From Enterococcus italicus DSM 15952 (GTDB lineage: Bacteria > Bacillota > Bacilli > Lactobacillales > Enterococcaceae), in NCBI RefSeq assembly GCF_000185365.1, contig NZ_GL622241.1, positions 1,887,832 to 1,951,831 on the forward strand: a DNA stretch of 64,000 bases, in the 5' to 3' direction. The position numbers and the translations under genes are program-made. How positions within the stretch are numbered: the first letter of the stretch is position 1; every line of letters begins with the position of its first letter. The notes under the pieces are model-generated. The model saw nothing but the letters and a program-made list of their open reading frames with translations, was not told where the DNA came from and did not search any database. This document shows positions 1 through 8,216 of this stretch, one piece after another.

Positions 1-4
1 TAGC

Positions 5-60
5 AAAAGACCAAAAAACCAAAAGTTTGAGAAATAACTTCTGGTTTTTTGGTCTTTTTT
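5..60. terminator. Palindromic terminator, dispersed repeat copy T1
   Basis: The stem AAAAGACCAAAAAACCA pairs with TGGTTTTTTGGTCTTTT around a loop of about 20 bases and has T-runs on both strands. It lies just past the 3' end of the small minus-strand gene at 94-357. It is the first of nine related hairpins in the window. Its left flank is cut off by the window edge. Confidence 0.8.
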
Positions 61-93
61 AGCTAGTTTGGCTCAGCATCTTGCTATATGACT

Positions 94-357
94 TTACTTT
101 CCAAATGGTAAGACATTAACAATACCAACTAACCATTGCTTTCTTTGTAGGCGGGCCAATAGCTTTTTGCCCGCCTGTGTTAACTCACTTTCAAGCGAGA
201 ACCTCCGTAAAGACTGAATGAGCACGACTAATTCTTGATCTTCAGACTGACTAGTCGCTAATTTTTCAACTGTCTGATTGATTAATAGCTTCTCTGATTT
301 GGATAAATCAGGATAATTTTGGACATACTTCGTTAAATAATTGGCTAACCTATTCAT
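94..357 (-). CDS. Small helical protein, possible bacteriocin-immunity-like
   Basis: This is an 87-residue cytoplasmic protein with no signal peptide or membrane segment. It is rich in Leu, Lys and Gln and probably forms a bundle of amphipathic helices. A good ribosome binding site (GGAGG, 7 bases before ATG) supports it as a real gene. It follows nrnA by about 20 bases on the same strand and is probably the last gene of the ytkL-spxR-nrnA transcript. The size and helical pattern recall EntA-type bacteriocin immunity proteins, but I see no diagnostic motif and no bacteriocin gene nearby, so that reading is a guess. Confidence 0.7.
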   Translation of the reverse strand: MNRLANYLTKYVQNYPDLSKSEKLLINQTVEKLATSQSEDQELVVLIQSLRRFSLESELTQAGKKLLARLQRKQWLVGIVNVLPFGK

Positions 358-378
358 ACGCTCGCCTCCATTTTTTGA

Positions 379-1347
379 CTATAGCATCTTCCCATTTTCT
401 GCCATATACTGTTGACACAATGCTTGAATTTCTTGATAAATCTCTTGGACCTCAGCTAAATCAGTCGCATTGGCTCCACTTGCTAGTGGATGACCACCAC
501 CATAATGTTTTTTTGCCAATTCGTTAATAACTGGTCCTTTTGAACGCAGACGCACGCGATAGGACCCGTCAGGTTGTTGCACAAAGATCGCCCACGCCAA
601 AATTTCTTCGATATTGCCAGGTAAGGAAACCACACTAGCCGTTTCTGAATCACTCACACCATATTGCGCCATCAATTCTTTGCTGAAAATAACTTTGGCT
701 GCTCCGTTTTCATCAGCATCAATTTGTTCATAAACATACCCGGATAGCCGTGCAACTTTTAGTGGCATTTGTGAAATTTGCCGATTTAATTTGGATGCAT
801 CAAACTCAAATGTTCTTAATTTAGCTGCTAAGGACAACGTTTCGGTTGAAGTAGATGGGTACAAGAAGCGTCCAGTATCGCCAACGATACCCGCATAGAG
901 TAGCCGAGCTGACTGTTCATTCATCACTAATTGTTCTGGAAATAGTTGCCAGAATGAGGCAATCATTTCACTACAACTACTTGCATTGGTGTTCACCCAG
1001 ACGATATCGCCATATGGCTCATCATTGGGATGGTGGTCAATTTTGATTAGCTTATCCCCTAACGAAAAGCGCTTGTCACTCACTCGAGGAGCATTGGCCG
1101 TATCCGTAACAATGACTAGAGCACCTTGATACAAATCATCGCTCACCTCTTGCATCTCTGCTAGAAAAGCCAATCCTTCGACTGGACCACCCACTTGATA
1201 AATTTCTTTCTCTGGATAAGATGATCGCAGTAATTCTGCTAAGCCTACTTGTGACCCTAGCGCATCTGGATCAGGACGCATATGGCGATGGATGATGATT
1301 CGTGAATAGGCTTCGATTGCTTGTAATATTTCTGCTTGCTTTTGCAT
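379..1347 (-). CDS. nrnA: Bifunctional oligoribonuclease / pAp phosphatase NrnA (DHH-DHHA1)
   Basis: This is a DHH-superfamily phosphoesterase of 322 residues. NrnA degrades nanoRNAs of 2-5 nucleotides and dephosphorylates 3'-phosphoadenosine 5'-phosphate in the cytoplasm. Metal-binding motifs are visible: HRHMRPDPDALGS near the N terminus, VTDTAN, and the DHH motif as IDHHPND. The C-terminal DHHA1 domain has the glycine-rich GGGHPLASGA segment. The frame is open upstream for 13 more codons, but the ATG at 1347 is preceded by AAGAGG at normal spacing and gives the usual N terminus (MQKQAEIL). This start leaves a 14-base gap to the upstream regulator instead of an overlap. The ytkL-ytoI-nrnA order matches Bacillus synteny. 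Confidence 0.92.
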   Translation of the reverse strand: MQKQAEILQAIEAYSRIIIHRHMRPDPDALGSQVGLAELLRSSYPEKEIYQVGGPVEGLAFLAEMQEVSDDLYQGALVIVTDTANAPRVSDKRFSLGDKLIKIDHHPNDEPYGDIVWVNTNASSCSEMIASFWQLFPEQLVMNEQSARLLYAGIVGDTGRFLYPSTSTETLSLAAKLRTFEFDASKLNRQISQMPLKVARLSGYVYEQIDADENGAAKVIFSKELMAQYGVSDSETASVVSLPGNIEEILAWAIFVQQPDGSYRVRLRSKGPVINELAKKHYGGGHPLASGANATDLAEVQEIYQEIQALCQQYMAENGKML

Positions 1348-1361
1348 AATTTTTCCTCTTT

Positions 1362-2693
1362 CTAAGGTCGTTCCATCAATTGACAAACCACCATCGCCTT
1401 AGCAACTAATGAATTCTCAATATAGACTTCCATATCGATTTTTGCTGACCGTCTACCTAGCTCTAAAATGCGTGTCTTTAATGTAAATTCACTTTCCAAT
1501 TGAATTAAGCGGAAATAGTGCAAACTCACTTGTTCAATCCACACATTTTTTCTTTGATTGACTTTCATTGTTTGTTTTGCCGCATGAGCGACCACTTCAT
1601 TTAGCACACCAAACGAGATGGTCCCCATCTCATTCACCATCTGCGGCGCAACTAAAAAGCGAAATTCTGGCTCACTAAGTTTCCCATCGACAGCTTGTGG
1701 AGTGGTCATCTGAATTTGACCCGTAATTTGATCAGAAATGGTATCAGAGACTTGTGGTTGTCTTTGAATCAACTGCATAGCCTTCATAATATCTTGTCTC
1801 GTCACAATCCCAATCAGCGTCAAATCATCTGCCACAACCGGCATCACTTCTAACCCATCCCAAATCATTTGGTGACTGACAGAGGCAACGCTCATTTCTT
1901 TTTTGACTATTCTTGGCTCTTTTGTCATCAGTCGCTCAATTGATTGTGTCTCGTTTTTACCCAAAATATCTTTGGCGGTAATAATTCCAACGACGCGCAT
2001 ATTCTTATTGACGACTGGGAAACGTGAATGCTTGGTTTCTTCGGCGATGCGATTGTATGCAGCCACCGTATCACTTATCGTCAAATAATGAGTTTTTTCT
2101 AACGGCATATAAATATCACTAACGAGCAAGATATCCTTTTTGATTAATTGGTCACTTAGGGCCCGGTTAATCATCGTCGCTACGGTAAAAGTATCATACG
2201 TCGTTCTCAAGACTGGTAATGATAATTCATCGGCTAAGGCAGCAATCTCAGGGATCGTATCGAAGCCACCAGTAATTAAGACCGCCGCACCGTCCTCTAG
2301 TGCTAATTTTTGTGCATTGGTACGATTACCGACGATCATCAATGATCCCGGCGTCACATAACGCTCCATCGCACTGACTTGCATCGCTCCAATCACAAAA
2401 CGATTGAGATCTTTATCCAATCCACTTGCGCCACCTAATACGTCCGCTTCAGTAATCTGAACCACTTCACGAAAAGTAAGTTTTTCGATATGTTTTTTTA
2501 ATTTTCGTTCAATACGAATTGTTCCAACACGCTGAATCGTTGACACAAGACCGATATTCTCGGCATCTTTAATCGCTCGATAAGCCGTTCCTTCACTGAC
2601 TGATAAATCTTTTGCTATTCCTCGCACTGAAATCCGTTCACCCACCGGTAGGCTTTCAATATGGGTTAAAATCAAATCGTGTTTTGTTGCCAT
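1362..2693 (-). CDS. spxR: HTH-DRTGG-CBS-hotdog regulator (SpxR/YtoI family)
   Basis: This 443-residue cytoplasmic regulator has the domain order of the YtoI/SpxR family. An N-terminal winged HTH covers about residues 1-60, a DRTGG domain about 75-180, two CBS domains about 190-310, and a C-terminal hotdog (thioesterase-like) domain about 320-443. CBS and DRTGG domains usually bind adenine nucleotides, so it may sense a nucleotide or acyl-CoA ligand. In Streptococcus pneumoniae the family member SpxR activates spxB; the target here is unknown. It starts 2 bases after the ytkL-like stop codon, with GAGGTG inside the end of that gene, so the two are translationally coupled. nrnA follows directly. 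The family call is firm; the regulon is not inferable. Confidence 0.85.
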   Translation of the reverse strand: MATKHDLILTHIESLPVGERISVRGIAKDLSVSEGTAYRAIKDAENIGLVSTIQRVGTIRIERKLKKHIEKLTFREVVQITEADVLGGASGLDKDLNRFVIGAMQVSAMERYVTPGSLMIVGNRTNAQKLALEDGAAVLITGGFDTIPEIAALADELSLPVLRTTYDTFTVATMINRALSDQLIKKDILLVSDIYMPLEKTHYLTISDTVAAYNRIAEETKHSRFPVVNKNMRVVGIITAKDILGKNETQSIERLMTKEPRIVKKEMSVASVSHQMIWDGLEVMPVVADDLTLIGIVTRQDIMKAMQLIQRQPQVSDTISDQITGQIQMTTPQAVDGKLSEPEFRFLVAPQMVNEMGTISFGVLNEVVAHAAKQTMKVNQRKNVWIEQVSLHYFRLIQLESEFTLKTRILELGRRSAKIDMEVYIENSLVAKAMVVCQLMERP

Positions 2694-2695
2694 GT

Positions 2696-3379
2696 TTACA
2701 CCTCGATCGTTTCACCGACAGTCATTACTTTGCCGACACCTTCTGGCAAGCGAGCAATAAATGCTGTAGGATCTTGTTTGATTTGTGGAAATGTATTGTA
2801 ATGAATTGGTACTACTTTTTTTGCATGTAGCCGCCCCGCAGCTATAACTGCATCATCTGGACCCATCGTAAAGTTGTCACCAATTGGTAAAAACACAACA
2901 TCAAGGTCGTACTTTTCACCGATTAATGCCAAATCACTAAAATCAGCTGTATCACCAGCATGGTAAATTGTCTTACCATCCGCTTCAATGACTACACCTG
3001 TTGGCTCCCCTAAATAAATCGTCTGACCATTCTCTTGGATACTAGAACTATGTAGCGCTGGCGTCAAACTCACACGCCCAAAAGGAAATAAAAAGCCACC
3101 ACCAATATTTAGACCATGGGTTTGCGCTATACCTTTATTGCTTACATACCTCGCAATTTCAACAATACTGATGACAGTTGCTTGATTTTGCTTTGCAATT
3201 GCCACTGTATCTCCCAAATGATCACTATGGCCATGGGTCACTATAACCCACTTCGCCTTTACATCACTCGGTGCTTTATTCGTCAAGGGATTATTTGTTA
3301 AAAATGGATCGATAATCACAGCAGAACCATCCTTCATCATTACCTCGATAACTGAATGTCCTTGGTAGGTAATCTTCAT
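2696..3379 (-). CDS. Metal-dependent hydrolase, UPF0173 (YtkL-like)
   Basis: This is a 227-residue metallo-beta-lactamase-fold protein. The zinc-binding signature HGHSDH is present, with further metal ligands likely at the HAGDT and HYNTFP segments. There is no signal peptide, so it is cytoplasmic; the substrate of this family is not known. GTG at 3388 is also in frame, but the ATG at 3379 has GGAGG nine bases upstream and gives the conserved N terminus MKITYQGHS. It is the first gene of the operon with spxR and nrnA. Confidence 0.88.
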   Translation of the reverse strand: MKITYQGHSVIEVMMKDGSAVIIDPFLTNNPLTNKAPSDVKAKWVIVTHGHSDHLGDTVAIAKQNQATVISIVEIARYVSNKGIAQTHGLNIGGGFLFPFGRVSLTPALHSSSIQENGQTIYLGEPTGVVIEADGKTIYHAGDTADFSDLALIGEKYDLDVVFLPIGDNFTMGPDDAVIAAGRLHAKKVVPIHYNTFPQIKQDPTAFIARLPEGVGKVMTVGETIEV

Positions 3380-3559
3380 CACTAGCACCCTCCATTTCAG
3401 AATTGTTGCAGTTTATTTTATAACAGTCTCATACGAGCATTATAACAGATAATTCGTTTTTGGAAAACACAGGTTACTTAATAAAAAAATCCTAGTGCAA
3501 CAGAAATCAGATCGTATTGCTAAATCCGAATACAGTAAGACAGTATTAGCTACGACAAA

Positions 3560-3615
3560 AAAAAGCCATAAAATCCAAAGTTTAGAAACAGCTTCTGGAT
3601 TTTATGGTCTTTTTA
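3560..3615. terminator. Palindromic terminator, dispersed repeat copy T2
   Basis: The arms AAAAGCCATAAAATCC and GGATTTTATGGTCTTTTT form a long imperfect hairpin downstream of rnjB (minus strand). The flanks (GACAGTATTAGCTACGAC on the left, GCGCCTCTGTCTC on the right) are also roughly inverted, as in the other copies. The rest of the 3380-3652 gap holds the ytkL promoter region, in which I see nothing distinctive. Confidence 0.75.
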
Positions 3616-3652
3616 CTAGTTGTTGTGCGCCTCTGTCTCAGTCACTTCTGTA

Positions 3653-5332
3653 TTAGCGACGACGATTTCTACCACTAGCTTCCATAATAACAGGTAGAAT
3701 GACCGGTCTGCGTTTTGTTTGTTCGAAAAGGTATCGACTTAATTGATCGCGAATGTCTTGTTTTAATTTCGCCCATTCGAACTCTTCATCTTGTAGGTGT
3801 TTGGCTACAATCTCGCTTACCATCTCGCCACTCTCTCTAATTAAGTCTCGGCTCGCTTTTACATAAACAAAGCCTCTAGATGTAATTTGTGGTTTTGACA
3901 CAATTCGTTTTTCTCTACGATTAATTGTCACTACAGCAATGAAAATACCATCTTCTGATAATACTTTACGATCACGCAATACGATATTTCCGATATCTCC
4001 AACGCCGATACCATCGATCATAATGTTGTCAGCAGGTACAGTACCTGCTAATTGCATCGTTCCGTTGGCATAAACTAAGACATCCCCTTTTGCAAGCAAG
4101 AATACATGATCTTCGGCAATTCCGATTTCTTTGGCCAAGTCTGCGTGAGCAACCATTTGGCGGAATTCACCTTGCACTGGTAAAAGATACGTTGGTTTTA
4201 ATAAATTAAGCATCAGTTGCAAATCACTCGGATTCGCATGGCCAGAGACGCGGAAATTGTCAGAAATATTTTTTACATTTCCACCTGCTCGATACACCAT
4301 ATCTTCCGTTTTAGCAACTACGGTCTCCATGGCAATCGTAGGTGTTGTTGTAATGTAAACTAAATCACCTTCTTGAATCCGCAACGTGCGGTGTGTGCCG
4401 TTTGCCATTTTTTGTAGTGACTTGATTGGCTCACCCATCCGCCCGGTTTCTAAAATAAGCAATTGATTGGCATCATAATTTTTCATTTCTTTCTGCGTAA
4501 TAAACAAGTCTTCATCTGGTAACGTCAAGCTACCTAACTTCATCGCCGTACGGATGATTTTGCCAAAATCTTGTCCTGTTAAAACAACCTTTCGACCTGA
4601 AACGACAGACGCATCCAGAATTTGCTGTACCCGCTGGAGGTTACTTGCCACGCAAGCGACAATAATCCTACCCTCCCAGTACTTGATGGTATCTGTGACT
4701 TCATCGGCAATTTTTGCTTCTGAAGCGACTTGAGCTGGATTTTCGGCATTGGTAGAAGTGCTCAATAACGCCAATACCCCTTCGCGACCAATTTCAGCCA
4801 AACGAGCAAAATCTGTTTGATACATTGGAACAGCTGCTTGGTCAAACTTAAAATCACCTGTATAGACAATATTGCCGGCTTCTGTTTTTAAGCTAATCCC
4901 TACTGATTCAGGGATTGAATGTGTTGTCCGGAAAAAGCTGACCGTTGTCGTGCCAAAATCAATCTCAGTGTGCTCATCAATTACATGAAATTCTTTGTAT
5001 TTCTTGGTAGCTTCATTGCGATGAACAATCATTTTGGCCAATTCCACTGTCAATTTGGTTCCAAAGACCGGCACTGGTACTCTTTCTAGAAAATATGGTA
5101 ATGCGCCAATCGCATCTGCGTGTCCATGCGTCAAGAAGACACCTGCAACACGTTCGGCATTTTCTTCTAAATAGGAAAAATCAGGAATGACTGTATCAAT
5201 TCCTAATAATTCATTCTCTGGATAGCGTAAACCGCAATCCAATACAAAAATATCTTCTCCCACTTCAGCCACGTACATGTTCTTTCCGTTTTCTCGTACG
5301 CCACCAAGTGGAATCAGTTTGATATCGTCCAA
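3653..5332 (-). CDS. rnjB: Ribonuclease J2
   Basis: This is an RNase J family protein with a metallo-beta-lactamase core, a beta-CASP insert and a C-terminal domain, about 559 residues long. RNase J1/J2 carry out 5'-to-3' exonuclease and endonuclease steps of mRNA decay. The catalytic motif, normally HxHxDH, reads HGHADA here (residues about 69-74), so the last histidine is replaced by alanine. That is typical of the weakly active or structural J2 paralogue and argues against J1. The reading frame opens at a GTG (5341) that overlaps its own Shine-Dalgarno. The TTG at 5332 sits at normal distance from AGAGGTG and gives the standard start before DIKLIPLGG, so TTG is preferred. It appears monocistronic. 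Confidence 0.9.
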   Translation of the reverse strand: MDDIKLIPLGGVRENGKNMYVAEVGEDIFVLDCGLRYPENELLGIDTVIPDFSYLEENAERVAGVFLTHGHADAIGALPYFLERVPVPVFGTKLTVELAKMIVHRNEATKKYKEFHVIDEHTEIDFGTTTVSFFRTTHSIPESVGISLKTEAGNIVYTGDFKFDQAAVPMYQTDFARLAEIGREGVLALLSTSTNAENPAQVASEAKIADEVTDTIKYWEGRIIVACVASNLQRVQQILDASVVSGRKVVLTGQDFGKIIRTAMKLGSLTLPDEDLFITQKEMKNYDANQLLILETGRMGEPIKSLQKMANGTHRTLRIQEGDLVYITTTPTIAMETVVAKTEDMVYRAGGNVKNISDNFRVSGHANPSDLQLMLNLLKPTYLLPVQGEFRQMVAHADLAKEIGIAEDHVFLLAKGDVLVYANGTMQLAGTVPADNIMIDGIGVGDIGNIVLRDRKVLSEDGIFIAVVTINRREKRIVSKPQITSRGFVYVKASRDLIRESGEMVSEIVAKHLQDEEFEWAKLKQDIRDQLSRYLFEQTKRRPVILPVIMEASGRNRRR

Positions 5333-5420
5333 AAAATTCACCTCTTCAATCTTTTTTCTTATCTATCGATTCTTAATAAAATAGATATCCTCAAGCATTC
5401 GCTGATCCCTTTCATTATAC

Positions 5421-5462
5421 AACAAAAAAAAGAAAAGCGTGGGATTCCCCAAACTTTTCTTG
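5421..5462 (-). terminator. Terminator of asd
   Basis: On the minus strand, AAGAAAAGTTTGGGG pairs imperfectly with CCCACGCTTTTCTT and is followed by a run of eight T. It sits 10 bases past the asd stop codon. Confidence 0.7.
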
Positions 5463-5471
5463 AAAAATCAC

Positions 5472-6525
5472 TTAAATATGAAGCAAATCCATTTCATGTA
5501 ATGTCTCTGCAATTTGAACAGAATTCCAAGCAGCACCTTTTAACAGGTTATCAGAGACGACCCATAGATGCAGACCGTTTTCGATATCCAAATCTTTACG
5601 AATCCGTCCAACAAACGTTTCTTTTTGATCCACACACTCGATTGCTTGTGGGTAAACTTGTTGGCTTGGATCATCTTCCAAGACCACTCCAGGAGCACTT
5701 GCAAGTGTCTCACGCACATCTTGCACACTAATTTTTTCTTTCGTTTCGATGTAAACAGATTCTGAATGGCCACTTGCCACGGGAATACGCACACAGGTCG
5801 CCGCTACTTTTATGGCAGCATCTTCCATAATTTTTTTGGTTTTCATTCACCATCTTCCACTCTTCAAACGTGTAATCATCTTCAGCAAATTTATCAATTT
5901 GAGGTAAGGCATTAAAGGCAATCGGATAATGCTTTTTGTCTGCTCCAGCTGGTAAGATTTCAGCTTGCCATTCACTTACTGGTACACCATTTAAATAGTC
6001 TTGCGCTTCGCTTTTTAGCTCCTCTACTGCCCGTGCACCTGCGCCCGACACTGCCTGATACGTCGAAACGATGATACGATCCAATCCTGCTTTTTGGCGA
6101 ATTGGTTCTAACGCAACCATCATTTGAATCGTCGAACAATTCGGATTTGCGATGATTCCTTTGTGTTTTTTCAGTGCTTCTTTATTGACTTCAGGTACTA
6201 CCAATGGCACTTGTGGATCCATGCGGAAATGACTCGTGTTGTCCACAACAACCGCACCACGTTTGACTGCTTCTGGTGCGAACGTAGCAGAAATGCCACC
6301 ACCCGCACTAAACAAAGCCAAATCAATTCCCTCAAATGACTCTGGTACTAGTTCTTCGACTGTCAAGGTTTCCCCTTTAAATTGCAATGTTTTGCCAGCA
6401 GAACGCTTCGATGCCAACAATACCACTTTCTTTAAGGGCAATGTTGTCTGCTCCAACATTTGAATCATTTTCGTTCCTACTGCTCCTGTTGCGCCCACGA
6501 CCGCAACATTGTACCCGTTACTCAT
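5472..6525 (-). pseudogene. asd: Aspartate-semialdehyde dehydrogenase, frameshifted
   Basis: Asd reduces aspartyl phosphate to aspartate semialdehyde for lysine/DAP, threonine and methionine synthesis. Two overlapping minus-strand frames together make one full protein of about 350 residues. The first half (start 6525) carries the NADP motif GATGAVG and the active-site Cys130 in NPNCST. It reads correctly to EEWKMVNE and then runs out of frame. The second half resumes as [18 protein letters not shown] and contains the conserved [12 protein letters not shown]. Removing one A from the AAAA run (plus strand TTTT at 5840-5843) restores the family sequence. An A7 run lies immediately downstream. 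It may be a real inactivation, an assembly error, or a slippage site. Asd is usually needed for cell-wall lysine, so an error or slippage seems more likely than loss. AGGAG lies 10 bases before the ATG. Confidence 0.88.
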
Positions 6526-6678
6526 TCACGAACAACTCCTCATTATTAAAACTTTTTCATCATTTTATCACACTTTTCTTTCTATTACACAAGTTAATTT
6601 GAGGTATGTATGTAAATAAACATTCTTTTTCATTATGCGATGAAAAACACAGCAAACACAAAACTGGTTTAGCTAAAC

Positions 6679-6771
6679 AAAAAGACCAAACAATCCGAAA
6701 GTTATTTCCATCACCTTTGGATTGTTTGATCTTTTTGCTCGGAGCTATACGCTTTTGTCACGACCTCTTTT
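6679..6771. repeat. Terminator-like repeat copy T3 plus right arm
   Basis: The core hairpin (AAAAAGACCAAACAATCC ... GGATTGTTTGATCTTTTT) is followed by the arm GCTCGGAGCTATACGC and TTTTGTCACGACCTCTTT (6737-6771). The same arm ends the 120-bp element that follows directly. It lies downstream of the maltose regulator (minus strand) and upstream of asd. The remainder of the 6526-6894 gap (6526-6678) is AT-rich and should hold the asd promoter; I cannot place it with confidence. Confidence 0.75.
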
Positions 6772-6893
6772 AAACGGTGTTCAAATGCAGCTCTCTCGGC
6801 ACTACGTCAAAAAGTTTCAAAAATTTGAGAATTAATTTTCAAAATTTTTGAACGTACTGCTACGAGCTACGCGCTTTTGTCACGACCCCTTTT
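6772..6893. repeat. 120-bp palindromic intergenic element, copy A
   Basis: It begins AAACGGTGTTCAAATGCAGC, has a central dyad around AAAAATTTGAGAATTAATTT, and ends GCTACGAGCTACGCGCTTT followed by TGTCACGACCCC and a T-run. It matches copies at 19566, 48391 and (inverted) 52169 and 52291. It ends at the stop codon of the maltose regulator, so on the minus strand it may serve as its terminator or 3' structure. Confidence 0.75.
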
Positions 6894-6894
6894 T

Positions 6895-7962
6895 TTATTC
6901 ATCGGTTTTATTAAGGTGCAGAACGGTCTCTCGTTCAATCAATTTATGCTGAATAAATACTTTTTGTTGCGGTGCATCGGCATGCTTTAATTGGCGGATA
7001 AACTGTTGCACTGCCACCCGACCCAACTCTTCTGTATAAATATCAATGGACGTAATGTAAGGGTGAATCAAGGTTGAAAAAATTGAATTATTAAAGCTGA
7101 CAATCGATAAGTCATCTGGGACACGATACCCCAATAAATTACATAATTGAATCACTCGTAGCGCAAACATATCATCTAGTACGATCAAAGCAGTCGGTTT
7201 TTCAGCTTCCAGCATGTCACTGAACGCTAGATAATCTTCTGTTTTTTTAATTAATGCTCGCGGAAACACTGGTAAATCCGCATCCATTAATGCCTGTTGG
7301 TACCCAAAATAACGCTCATGGAAGACATTTTCTTTTTCAACATGGGTAACAAATAATATTCGCTCATGCCCACACTCCATTAAATGATGGGTAGCCGTTT
7401 GTCCCAACAGACGATTGTCATTATCGACGATATTCGTCGTATTGGTATACTTATATGGCTGGCCGATGACCGTATGAGCAATATAATTGTCTTCTAAATA
7501 AAGTAAGACAGGGTCTTCTCGTTTGGTGTATAGCAAAATAAACCCATCGACTCGTTTTTGTTTGTACATTAACTGGACCGTATGCAATAGTTCTTCTTGC
7601 GTTTCACCAGAAGCAATAGCAATTGTAACATCATATTGGCTTGCTTCTTGATTCATCGCCGTAATCGCTTCCAAGTAAAACGGATTGCTTCGTCGTTCTT
7701 TCAACGAGAGTACTGGCATGACCACACCAATCGTATTGGCAAATTTTTTGGCAAGATTTTGAGCGGCTACATTTGGCACATATCCTAGCGTTTCCATCGC
7801 CTTTTTCACTTTATCTTTGGTTTCTTTTGAGATACTCGGATGATTTTGCAGCGCTCTAGACACAGTAGATGGCGCTACCCCTACCTTAGTCGCCACATCT
7901 TTAATCGTGACTGCCCCTTTTTTTTGTTTCGCATAACAAATCCCTCTTGCTCTTTCCAACAT
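6895..7962 (-). CDS. malR: LacI-family maltose regulator, start region possibly frameshifted
   Basis: This is a LacI/GalR repressor with an N-terminal HTH (TIKDVATKVGVAPSTVSRAL), the hinge, and a periplasmic-binding-like effector domain to the C terminus. It is divergent from the maltose phosphorylase operon and probably binds the CGCAAACGNTTGC-type palindromes in this locus. The open frame can only start at ATG 7962, which has a poor ribosome binding site and gives an odd 17-residue leader (MLERARGICYAKQKKGA). A better ATG at 7934, with GAGGG at good spacing, is out of frame because of an A8 run (7918-7925). With nine A the protein would start MRNKKKGAVTIKDVA, a typical LacI N terminus. The true start therefore either depends on slippage in the A-run or the sequence has lost one base. 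Confidence 0.85.
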   Translation of the reverse strand: MLERARGICYAKQKKGAVTIKDVATKVGVAPSTVSRALQNHPSISKETKDKVKKAMETLGYVPNVAAQNLAKKFANTIGVVMPVLSLKERRSNPFYLEAITAMNQEASQYDVTIAIASGETQEELLHTVQLMYKQKRVDGFILLYTKREDPVLLYLEDNYIAHTVIGQPYKYTNTTNIVDNDNRLLGQTATHHLMECGHERILFVTHVEKENVFHERYFGYQQALMDADLPVFPRALIKKTEDYLAFSDMLEAEKPTALIVLDDMFALRVIQLCNLLGYRVPDDLSIVSFNNSIFSTLIHPYITSIDIYTEELGRVAVQQFIRQLKHADAPQQKVFIQHKLIERETVLHLNKTDE

Positions 7963-8047
7963 TTTCTTTCATAAGCATAAGGACAAACTACGTATTTGTC
8001 AATTTTCCTTTTCTTTCGCAAATCCGATCCAATACGGGTAAATTTTA

Positions 8048-8061
8048 CGCAAACGATTCCA
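8048..8061. promoter_or_regulatory. Maltose operator-like site upstream of malR
   Basis: CGCAAACGATTCCA matches the left half and centre of the palindromes found in the malP and mdxE promoters. It lies about 90 bases upstream of the regulator gene and may allow autoregulation. Confidence 0.5.
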
Positions 8062-8150
8062 CAATGAATTTTCATTTTTAAATATCTAAACTATGCATAA
8101 TTAGTATCTATCATTATAAAATAATATTCCAATCTTTTCTGATATTCTTA

Positions 8151-8179
8151 TTGACAACGAAACCGTTTGCGTTTATTTT
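8151..8179 (+). promoter_or_regulatory. malP promoter with embedded operator
   Basis: TTGACA (8151-8156) and TATTTT (8174-8179) are 17 bases apart. The spacer holds CGAAACCGTTTGCG (8158-8171), a LacI-family/cre-like palindrome. A bound repressor would block RNA polymerase directly. Confidence 0.75.
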
Positions 8180-8216
8180 AAAAGTATACTGACAGAAGAA
8201 AAAAGGAGGATTTATT

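Noticed and set aside
94..357. Complete bacteriocin-immunity locus
   Set aside because: Only a vague immunity-like protein is present; no bacteriocin precursor, exporter or regulator lies nearby, and the gene belongs to the nrnA operon.
5820..5850. Programmed -1 ribosomal frameshift in asd
   Set aside because: The shift needed is +1 (or loss of one base). The A-run favours -1 slippage on the ribosome, which would give the wrong frame.
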